Shown here in pieces: positions 52,485 to 60,238 of a stretch of DNA of 64,000 bases. The stretch is from assembly GCF_024346955.1 (NCBI RefSeq), contig NZ_AP024883.1, positions 3,410,001 through 3,474,000 of the forward strand. Reading direction: 5' to 3'. Every line of letters starts with the position of its first letter. The stretch's first letter is position 1. The DNA comes from Vibrio mangrovi. Lineage in GTDB: Bacteria > Pseudomonadota > Gammaproteobacteria > Enterobacterales > Vibrionaceae. A program made the translations under genes and the position numbers. The notes beneath the pieces were generated by a model, which was not told the origin of the DNA, searched no databases, and worked only from the letters and a program-made list of their open reading frames with translations.

Positions 52485-53501
52485 ATGAACCAACATTCAA
52501 TACCGACCTACCCTTATACGCAAGAGTCTCTCTTTGAGCAAGCAATCAACAATGATATTTCGTGTTTTTGGGAAAATAGACAAGAGGGAACGATCCCGGC
52601 ATTTGACCGGAAACAACTCTACTGGTGTCGCTTCACTCATCCCGATCATAACCAGATGATATTTATTGCTAATGGTCGTATCGAATCAACATGGAAATAT
52701 CAGGAATTACTCTACGACTTATTCAGACAAGGGTATGACATTTATACTTATGATCATCGTGGTCAGGGCTTTTCGGCGCGGCTTTGTGATGATGAACAAA
52801 TCGGACATGTCGGTGAATTTGATGATTACATACGTGACATGGAAACACTCCTCGAGCATATAGAGACAAAAACTTATCAGGCCCGGTTTCTGTTAGCTCA
52901 CTCAATGGGAGGAGCCGTGGTCACCCGGTATATTCAGACTCATCCCAGACATGGATTTCATGCGATGGCATTAACGGCACCGATGTTTGGTCTGAATATT
53001 CCTCGTCTGCTTCGCCCAATCGCTCTGCCTCTGACTCAGATTTTATCCGGTCTATCTGCAAAACCAACATATGCTCCGGGTTATCAGGCTTACTACCCGA
53101 AACCATTTGAAGACAATCCACTAACTCACAGCCAGATCAGATATCAGTGGTTCAGAGCACTTTATGAAGAGCATCCCGAACTAAAAATCGGCGGTCCCAG
53201 TACTCATTGGGTCTGGCAAAGTCTGATCGCGATTCGTCAATGCCACCAGCTTACCCGGCAAATCACACTTCCCACCCTGATACTACAGGCAGGTGAAGAC
53301 ACGATCGTCAACAACCATGCGCAAGATTTGTTTTGTCGTAAAGTCGCAAAAACCAATCCGCAGATCGACCTTGTGAATATCGCAGGGGCAAAGCACGAGC
53401 TTTTATTCGAAACGGATCAGTACAGAACCCCAACACTGGATGAAATTCTTAAACACTTTTCATCCTGTAGCCCAGATGTATCAGCGGTCTCAGCTTATTG
53501 A
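52485..53501 (+). CDS. pldB: Lysophospholipase L2
   Basis: A 338-residue alpha/beta hydrolase. The nucleophile elbow AHSMGGA (Ser near residue 137), an oxyanion-side YDHRGQGFS motif, the acid in LQAGEDTIV and the catalytic His in AKHELLFE form the expected triad. PldB hydrolyses lysophospholipids at the inner membrane. Start MNQHSIPTYPYTQES at 52485 resembles relatives; a 10-residue longer frame exists. Gene order rhtB / pldB / yigL is that of E. coli. Confidence 0.93.
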   Translation: MNQHSIPTYPYTQESLFEQAINNDISCFWENRQEGTIPAFDRKQLYWCRFTHPDHNQMIFIANGRIESTWKYQELLYDLFRQGYDIYTYDHRGQGFSARLCDDEQIGHVGEFDDYIRDMETLLEHIETKTYQARFLLAHSMGGAVVTRYIQTHPRHGFHAMALTAPMFGLNIPRLLRPIALPLTQILSGLSAKPTYAPGYQAYYPKPFEDNPLTHSQIRYQWFRALYEEHPELKIGGPSTHWVWQSLIAIRQCHQLTRQITLPTLILQAGEDTIVNNHAQDLFCRKVAKTNPQIDLVNIAGAKHELLFETDQYRTPTLDEILKHFSSCSPDVSAVSAY

Positions 53502-53636
53502 TATATTCCCTTCGACAACACTTAGAGAAAAAGAGGAAAGTCAGATCTGATGATTTTACCCTCTTCTTCCCCTTTATCTTTTCGTAAAATAGTCAATAAC
53601 GCAGTTTTGTATTTGTTTCTATCTAATGAGGATTTT

Positions 53637-54458
53637 ATGACGTCAACCAGCAAAGATATTCGCATTGTTGCTTCTGACCTTGATGGTACACTGCTCGCCC
53701 CGGACCATAAATTGAGTTCATTTACCAAGAGCACGCTGAAAACACTCCATCAGAAAGGTTATACATTTATCTTTGCGACCGGGCGTCACCATGTTGATGT
53801 GGCTGGAATCCGGGAAATCGCAGGTATCCCTGCGTTTATGATCACGTCTAATGGAGCCCGTATCCATAGCCCTGATAACCAGTTGATGTTCAGCCGCAAC
53901 GTACCGGCAGAAATGATCCAGAGTCTGATAGATGTCTGTAAAGATGACGAAGATATCTATATTCATCTATATCATGAAGATCAATGGCTTATCAGTCAGG
54001 CAGACGAAGCTCTCAGGCAATATCACAATGATTCCCGTTTTACTTTTCAGTTGTTTGATCCGGAAAACCCACCATTGGATAACGTGTCAAAGATATTCTT
54101 CACTCACAAACAACGCAGCCATGACGCTCTGGCACACTACGAAGAAATGCTGAATCAGCGCTTCGCCGGGCGGGTTACTATCGCATTCTCCAGTCCATGG
54201 TGTCTCGAAGTCATGGGACCGGAAATATCAAAAGGACATGCACTACAGGTCGTCGCCAATTCACTGGACAAAACGCTGACTCACTGTCTTGCTTTCGGAG
54301 ACGGTATGAATGATGTTGAAATGCTCTCGATGGCCGGGCGGGGACTTGTGATGAATACTGCCCATGAGAAGGTATTGTCTGCACTGCCGCAAATTGAACG
54401 AATCGGCAGTAATGAAGACGATGCTGTTGCGCATTATCTCAACACGCATTTACTGTAA
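53637..54458 (+). CDS. yigL: HAD phosphatase YigL (Cof type)
   Basis: A 273-residue Cof-subfamily HAD hydrolase with motif I SDLDGTLLA (Asp nucleophiles), motif II TSNGAR, motif III Lys in ISKGHALQ and motif IV FGDGMNDVEML. E. coli YigL dephosphorylates pyridoxal phosphate and sugar phosphates and helps relieve sugar-phosphate stress. ATG 53637 with GAGG five bases upstream gives the family N terminus; the frame extends 29 codons further 5' without homology. It is the last conserved gene before the NRPS locus. Confidence 0.93.
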   Translation: MTSTSKDIRIVASDLDGTLLAPDHKLSSFTKSTLKTLHQKGYTFIFATGRHHVDVAGIREIAGIPAFMITSNGARIHSPDNQLMFSRNVPAEMIQSLIDVCKDDEDIYIHLYHEDQWLISQADEALRQYHNDSRFTFQLFDPENPPLDNVSKIFFTHKQRSHDALAHYEEMLNQRFAGRVTIAFSSPWCLEVMGPEISKGHALQVVANSLDKTLTHCLAFGDGMNDVEMLSMAGRGLVMNTAHEKVLSALPQIERIGSNEDDAVAHYLNTHLL

Positions 54459-54510
54459 ACAGCACTCAGATTTCATAGTCAGTGACAATCTGCACCTGAG
54501 GACAGTTCCG

Positions 54511-54535
54511 GGTTGTCACCATCATGGTGACAACC
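54511..54535. repeat. 25-base perfect palindrome between yigL and the NRPS gene
   Basis: Twelve-base arms beginning GGTTGTCACCAT and ending ATGGTGACAACC surround a single central C. There is no T run on either side, so it is not a standard terminator. It lies 53 bases past yigL and 22 bases past the NRPS stop, at the boundary of conserved and accessory DNA. Confidence 0.7.
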
Positions 54536-54557
54536 ACTCCGGATCAGCACACTGAAT

Positions 54558-57500
54558 TTACATCAGCATACTGACTTTCTGCACCATCGTTACCGAATCT
54601 ACAGGTAAGCTTTTTAGCGCGCTACCGGAGTTCTGCGGCAGTATTGCAACCGGACTCAACGAATATTGCTCCAGCGGAATCATCGGACGCTCAATAATCT
54701 GAATCAATAACTGTTCGAGCTGACTCGCCAGATGTTGAGGAGAGTATCGTGTTGAGCGGTAAGCAACCAGAACTTCCAGCGATTCTCCGGGCGTCACAAA
54801 AATCGTCAGCGGCAGATGTGTATATCCCCGGTTCTCCATTGCTGTCAGTTTCATCCCATCATAATCGGTTGAAAACCAATGATCGTAATTCGGATAGTTA
54901 TCGACAGATAACATCGTATCAAACCAGCATTCCTTATTTGTGAGCTGCTGTATCTCATCCAGTCCCAACATGTCCTGCTCAGACAAATGGATCTGTTCCG
55001 ACTGAATCTCCCGTAGCTGTTCAATCAGGGAAATTTCCGGTCGAAGCCGGATACGAACCGGAATTGTATTGGTAAACAACCCGACATAGGACTCAATCCC
55101 TTCAATATCACAAAAACGCCCGGATATCGGTGAGCCAAAAACTACATCCTTACGACCTGTCATTGCGCCCAGAACCATTCCCCACACACCTTGCATCAAT
55201 GAATTCACGGTCAACCCATTTTGTCGGCAAAGTGCGGTCAATTTTTGTGTCATCTGTGGTGATAAGCTGAATGAAGCTTCTTTAACCTGAGTCGCCGGTA
55301 TTTCGCCCTGATATACCAGTGTCGGTTCAGCACCGGCAAGCGTCCGTGTCCATATTTGTCTGGCAAACGATTTGTCCCGGGATGCCAACTGACTGACAAC
55401 ACGTGCATAACTCTCAGGGCACTCCGGTGTGTCCAGAGTTTCCTGATAGTACGCCCGCAAAAGATCCCGAATCAGAATTGGCATTGACCACCCGTCGATG
55501 ACTAAGTGGTGTTCAGAAAGAAACAGTGTATGCTGATTATCATGATGATGAACTAATACGGCATAAAGCAACGGTTGCCGGGAATCCAGCATATCAAATG
55601 GTCGTAAAACTTCCCGGCCTTCAATTGCTGCCAGAGCACTATCCTGCTCTTCAGAACTCAGAGTGTGGAGGGAACAGATTTCCAGTGGCCATAAGCCTGT
55701 GCACCTGTCATCACGGTCATTCGGAACTTCCGGTAACACCTGAACAGGACGACCTAATATACGCAAGTCAAAACGGGCCAGCAGTTGGGGATGACAAAGA
55801 ACGACTTCATCCAGAGCTCTTTGTAAACGCATTACATCCATCTCTCCGACAAATCTCATTTTTGTCAGTGCATTGTAATTACTATGCTGACTGCCGGAAC
55901 GAACCATAGACAGCAATCCATCCTGAACGGGTAACGTCGGAATGATTTCCTGAATGGCACCATATACCGCCGTAAACTCTGCTTTTTCTGCATCACTTAT
56001 CTGAATACCGCAGCCAAAGGAAGGCGGAACAGGTAATGTTTGCCTGTCTTTACGGGACTCAATTTTCAGTGCTATTTTTTCCGGAGTCTTCTGTGCGAAA
56101 ATATCTTTCGCTTTCAGAATATATCCATGCTGACGCACCCGGTTCACCAATGACATGGCAGAAATACTATCGCCTCCTAACGCAAAGAAATCATCTTCTG
56201 CCGATACCGCCGACAAACCAAATAAAGACTGAATCTCCTGACACAGAAAAGTTTCAGTATTAGTCTGAGGGGCTCGTCCTGATTGTCTGGTCAGAGAAAC
56301 CGGCATTGTCGCCAACATTTTTCTGTCGATCTTGCCATTCGGATTGACTGGCATATGTTCCAGAATCACTATCACTGCCGGAACCATATAATCAGGTAAA
56401 ACCTGAGACAGAGCCGCTAACAAACTTTCACTATCCGGTTGTCCGGAACACCCTGAATCTAAGACACAAAAACCGATAAGCCGGTGAGTCCCGGCAAAAG
56501 GTTGGGCAAGGACGACGGCCTGACTGACACCTTTCTGCACTGACAACGCACTTTCGACTTCCCCTAGTTCTATCCGGTAACCCCGGATTTTAACCTGGTC
56601 ATCACAGCGCCCGACAAATGCAAGCTGACCATTCTCATACCAGCGAACCAAATCCCCGGTACGATACATCACATCACCGGCAGCAAACGGGTTCGCCACA
56701 AAACGCTCAGCTGTCATTCCAGGTTGATTCAGATATCCCTGCGCCATTCCTTCTCCGGCAAGATAAAGTTCTCCGACACAACCTGTTGGGACTGGCATGA
56801 GCGATTCATCTAAAACATAAGTCCGGGTATTTGCGATCGGACGACCGATAACCGGCGTATCATCCGCCAGCAGCGTGGCACTTACTGCATCAACCGTATA
56901 TTCCGTCGGCCCATAGAAGTTTTCCACGATCAATTCCGGATACTGACTGGCCTTTTGCCATAACTTATATGGCACGGCTTCGCTGCCAATCAGAACCAGT
57001 GTCGGCACATGAGACCGGGTCATCAACCCAGCCTCCAGCATCTGATAAAACAGTGATGGAGAGAGATCCAAGGAGTCAATACGATCCTTCTCAACAAGCC
57101 GGGTCATTTCAAAAGCATCCCGCCGTTGTTCATTAGAATAGATATACAACGTATGCCCGTGGATCATCCATAGGATCTGTTCCCAGGACGCATCAAAAGA
57201 AAAAGATGTCGTATGGGCGGCTCTGACTATGGGTAAATCCCGGAATTGCTCCAGCCGGGACAGTGCCCGGCCAAAAACGGTTTTCCTGTGAGACAGTGCC
57301 AGATTAAGCAATGCGCCATGACGGTTTAAAACCCCTTTCGGCTTACCGGTCGAGCCTGATGTAAAGATAATATAGGCGGTGTCATCTTTTTCCGGTTGCG
57401 GATAATCCTCCGGAAAATGTTCCCATCGACAAAGGAGCTGCTCGACAGCCCATCTCTCCACTGTAGCATTCTGAATAGCTTGCTGTAGATACACTGAAGC

Positions 57501-58670
57501 ATTCGAGTCCGTGATAACACCATGAGGACACGCCTGTTCCAGAATCGCATCAATTCGTTCCTGGGGATAATCTGGATCAATCGGCAAATAAACCGCACCA
57601 CATTTCATGATCGACAATAACGTAATCACCGCCAGACCACTTCTCGGTAAAGCGACCCCAACAACATGGCCCCGTTGTACTCCGCTACGCAGCAGGCTAG
57701 CGGCAACAATACTGACCTGTTCACTCAGTTGTGCAAAGGTCCATGAATACTGTCCGTCACGTAGTGCCACCCGTTCCGGAAACATTCCAACCTGCTGCTG
57801 CAATATATCAAGAATCGTTTTGTATTCTCCGGACAAGAGCAACTCAGGCCCGGTAGACCATGTCCGGATATCATTTTTCTCCTGCGGTGGCAGCCATGAT
57901 AACTCAGCAATCTGCTGCGCCGGGTACGAAGCCAGTTGTTCGGTCAGGTGTGCAAACCTCTGGCCATGGATAGCTAATCCGGCCTCAGTGTATCGCTGAG
58001 CACTGGCACATAATTCCAGATAAAATCCATTAGCTCCCGAACAGAGAGAAAATTCAATATCACTGACCGGCTTCCGTATCAACTGATGTGCTTCTGCCAC
58101 CCCTGCCTCAAGCGGAACATCACCCAGAGACTTTCTAAAATTCAGCAAAGGACCGTCCCATGCTGCATTGCATTTCTCTAGGGACTGACTGAACGCTTCA
58201 CGCTCATACTGTTGACCATGGGAAACCAGAAATAACGTTTTTCTCAGAGCATGAACCACCATGGGAAAAGACATGTCTGCCGAAAGTGTCAGACTTACGG
58301 GACACACTTTCTCTCTGGCACCGAAGAGCGCATCCCCAGAGGCTGAGACCGGCATACCCACAGTCACTTTTTCCTGACCACAGATCAGATAAAGGTAGAG
58401 AAACACACAAGCCAGAGCGATTTCAGCGTCATCACATTCCCCAAGATCATGTTGTAATAATGCATCGGACAGCCGGACCACATGATGAATCACTCCTTTT
58501 CGGTCCCGGTTCTCCGGTCGGGACGATAAGCCGGGCGGAGATATATTCCGACCATATTGTGACCAGAATTCTTCCGGATGATCATGGTGTTCAGACTGCC
58601 GTTCAGCCGAAGGCCATGACGAAACAAATCCGTTCATGTTTTTCGGAGACATAGTGATTAATTCCTTCAT
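54558..58670 (-). CDS. Nonribosomal peptide synthetase: half C - A - PCP - C
   Basis: 1370 residues. About 35-270 align with the second half of a condensation domain only (starts at the FW region); the HHxxxDG lobe is missing. Adenylation about 285-785: YIIFTSGSTGKPKGV, FDASW, NFYGPTEYTV, YRTGDLVRW, Lys780 in NPNGKIDRK. Carrier protein: FFALGGDSISAM with phosphopantetheine Ser835. Full condensation domain about 905-1345 with HHLVIDGW at 1054. No thioesterase or reductase. The protein should load one amino acid and pass it, through the last domain, to a free amine or a partner enzyme. Its ATGA start overlaps the mbtH stop. Fur-like sites and a receptor nearby suggest a siderophore, by inference only. 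Confidence 0.93.
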   Translation of the reverse strand: MKELITMSPKNMNGFVSSWPSAERQSEHHDHPEEFWSQYGRNISPPGLSSRPENRDRKGVIHHVVRLSDALLQHDLGECDDAEIALACVFLYLYLICGQEKVTVGMPVSASGDALFGAREKVCPVSLTLSADMSFPMVVHALRKTLFLVSHGQQYEREAFSQSLEKCNAAWDGPLLNFRKSLGDVPLEAGVAEAHQLIRKPVSDIEFSLCSGANGFYLELCASAQRYTEAGLAIHGQRFAHLTEQLASYPAQQIAELSWLPPQEKNDIRTWSTGPELLLSGEYKTILDILQQQVGMFPERVALRDGQYSWTFAQLSEQVSIVAASLLRSGVQRGHVVGVALPRSGLAVITLLSIMKCGAVYLPIDPDYPQERIDAILEQACPHGVITDSNASVYLQQAIQNATVERWAVEQLLCRWEHFPEDYPQPEKDDTAYIIFTSGSTGKPKGVLNRHGALLNLALSHRKTVFGRALSRLEQFRDLPIVRAAHTTSFSFDASWEQILWMIHGHTLYIYSNEQRRDAFEMTRLVEKDRIDSLDLSPSLFYQMLEAGLMTRSHVPTLVLIGSEAVPYKLWQKASQYPELIVENFYGPTEYTVDAVSATLLADDTPVIGRPIANTRTYVLDESLMPVPTGCVGELYLAGEGMAQGYLNQPGMTAERFVANPFAAGDVMYRTGDLVRWYENGQLAFVGRCDDQVKIRGYRIELGEVESALSVQKGVSQAVVLAQPFAGTHRLIGFCVLDSGCSGQPDSESLLAALSQVLPDYMVPAVIVILEHMPVNPNGKIDRKMLATMPVSLTRQSGRAPQTNTETFLCQEIQSLFGLSAVSAEDDFFALGGDSISAMSLVNRVRQHGYILKAKDIFAQKTPEKIALKIESRKDRQTLPVPPSFGCGIQISDAEKAEFTAVYGAIQEIIPTLPVQDGLLSMVRSGSQHSNYNALTKMRFVGEMDVMRLQRALDEVVLCHPQLLARFDLRILGRPVQVLPEVPNDRDDRCTGLWPLEICSLHTLSSEEQDSALAAIEGREVLRPFDMLDSRQPLLYAVLVHHHDNQHTLFLSEHHLVIDGWSMPILIRDLLRAYYQETLDTPECPESYARVVSQLASRDKSFARQIWTRTLAGAEPTLVYQGEIPATQVKEASFSLSPQMTQKLTALCRQNGLTVNSLMQGVWGMVLGAMTGRKDVVFGSPISGRFCDIEGIESYVGLFTNTIPVRIRLRPEISLIEQLREIQSEQIHLSEQDMLGLDEIQQLTNKECWFDTMLSVDNYPNYDHWFSTDYDGMKLTAMENRGYTHLPLTIFVTPGESLEVLVAYRSTRYSPQHLASQLEQLLIQIIERPMIPLEQYSLSPVAILPQNSGSALKSLPVDSVTMVQKVSMLM

Positions 58671-58879
58671 GATTTAAACCTGGAGGGGCGAACATTCTGC
58701 CAGTTCCGTTCGACATAACAGAGACAGGCCGACTTCTCATCCGGGCCAAAAACCACGTTCCAGCCCTGTGGTACCGGGCTGAATTCAGGCCACAAACTAT
58801 GTTGGTTTCTGTCATTGGTCAGTACCAGAAACCGATGACTAAGATCATCAAATGGATTGGTATATTTTTCTTCATTCAT
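58667..58879 (-). CDS. MbtH-like protein
   Basis: A 70-residue protein with the full MbtH signature: NPFDDLSHRFLVLTNDRNQH, SLWPEFSPVPQGW, CLCYVERNWQNVRPS. MbtH-like proteins bind adenylation domains and are often required for their activity. The gene directly precedes the NRPS gene with an ATGA stop-start overlap, so the two proteins should be made together. Ribosome site is weak (AGGG about 14 bases away). Confidence 0.95.
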   Translation of the reverse strand: MNEEKYTNPFDDLSHRFLVLTNDRNQHSLWPEFSPVPQGWNVVFGPDEKSACLCYVERNWQNVRPSRFKS

Positions 58880-58941
58880 TATTTTTAGCTACCCTGCCAC
58901 CCTTCCTGCCAACTAAGGGAAATATTTGTGCTTTATCTACA

Positions 58942-59631
58942 TCAGGAATCCTGTTCAGTACAAATCAGAGTCACGACCGCATCATCCAGAAACAGATAGT
59001 GTCCATGACAAAACTGTCTTCCGGTTTGCTGCTGAAGTATCTGGGAAAGTTCAAAGGTGAAGAGGGAATGCTCCGGATCAAGAGACACCAGCCGGGCATC
59101 ATGAAAATCAAGATATCGCTGGACCAAAGGATAAAGAGCCTTAAAGAGACTCTCTTTTGCCGAAAACATCAGAGAAACGAATGTGGTTTCATCCCAGTCA
59201 GTGACACTTCGTATCCGGAGCTCCTGAGGTGTTGCCACCATTTTAGTCACCGACTCACAAAGTGTTTCGTTCATCATATTTTCAACATCAATGCCAATCG
59301 ATAGCAGTTGACCATTCTTAGCAACAACACTAATTGCAGTATTATCCGTATGGGAAATTGAACCAACAAATCCGTCAGGCCATACTGGTGAGCGATGATT
59401 GCCGATACTGACCCAGGGTTCCGAAGCTCCCTGATTCAGTAAAGCATGCTTCGCCGCAATCCTGCCGGCAACAAACTCAGCTTTTCGTTTACTAACGGCC
59501 CGTTGCAGGGATTCAGGTAACGTGATGCCCTCTTCCGCTGCTCCGGTTTCATAATGTTCCCGCACGTAGCGATTCATAAAAATAGTCTGTCCACCCAAGC
59601 ATAACTGCTCTTGCCAGGTCAGAAATGTCAT
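58942..59631 (-). CDS. 4'-phosphopantetheinyl transferase, EntD/VibD type
   Basis: A 229-residue Sfp-superfamily enzyme of the EntD class. Motifs: FVAGRIAAKHALL, VGSISHTDN, IGIDVENMM (Mg-binding Asp and Glu) and MFSAKESLFKALYPL. It transfers phosphopantetheine from CoA to carrier-protein Ser residues, here most simply Ser835 of the adjacent NRPS. It is first in the minus-strand operon, 62 bases before mbtH. GGGA precedes ATG 59631. It might also serve carrier proteins encoded elsewhere. Confidence 0.93.
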   Translation of the reverse strand: MTFLTWQEQLCLGGQTIFMNRYVREHYETGAAEEGITLPESLQRAVSKRKAEFVAGRIAAKHALLNQGASEPWVSIGNHRSPVWPDGFVGSISHTDNTAISVVAKNGQLLSIGIDVENMMNETLCESVTKMVATPQELRIRSVTDWDETTFVSLMFSAKESLFKALYPLVQRYLDFHDARLVSLDPEHSLFTFELSQILQQQTGRQFCHGHYLFLDDAVVTLICTEQDS

Positions 59632-59742
59632 CGCGTATCGTCCCTACATTCGTTCATGTTACCTAAAAATCAAACGACAATGATGGGCCAGAACAAGGGT
59701 AAGCCGTCCCGAGTCTGAGCACTCAATGTCGTTTGCCGGGGA

Positions 59743-59757
59743 AATTGCTCATTATCA
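59743..59757. promoter_or_regulatory. Possible Fur site for the NRPS operon
   Basis: Minus strand TGATAATGAGCAATT: one perfect TGATAAT half-site, the other half poorly matched. It lies about 110 bases before the phosphopantetheinyl transferase start. A minus-strand frame across it (59670-59921) is not a credible gene. Confidence 0.45.
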
Positions 59758-60052
59758 TTTTTCTGATCTTCCCCGCAAAATACCGACTTCACCGTTGCAG
59801 TGCAACAGCAGTTATTAGCATACAACCAATACGCGTATAAACACCAATAAAAAACCTCGGAACTCGCTGCGAAGATCGCATTATTTCCTATATTTCCTAC
59901 CCATATAGTGTCAATTCTCACGATAACAGCCCAGCTCGAAAATCCAGTTGCCCCCGAATCACAGACCTGAATGCACCATTAGTCACAATAAATTCATCAA
60001 ATATTCTTTACCTGCGAGTTGCAATCCGTATAATTCCAAATGAAAATGATAT

Positions 60053-60067
60053 TAATAATAATTATCA
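60053..60067. promoter_or_regulatory. Fur box upstream of the TonB-dependent receptor
   Basis: TAATAATAATTATCA differs from the 7-1-7 Fur consensus TGATAATNATTATCA at one base. Further GAAAATGAT repeats adjoin it to the left (60042-60050), so tandem Fur dimers are plausible. It lies about 170 bases before the receptor start codon. The rest of 59760-60238 contains no recognised gene. Confidence 0.75.
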
Positions 60068-60238
60068 ATTAAATAGAGAAAGTAAGTTCATCTTGCCACC
60101 GGAGAACCTCTTCTCCGCTATGAAAACTGACTGCAAACCACCATCGTCAAACACAAGATGATGTAACAGATACACGAAGCACTGATGGCAAACGTTTTGG
60201 TTACCAAATCATTTTTCAATGAACATTTAAGGACAAGT

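Noticed and set aside
59670..59921. 83-codon minus-strand frame in the NRPS-receptor control region
   Set aside because: It covers the Fur-like site, has clustered Cys, Tyr and Trp unlike a real protein, and has no ribosome site.
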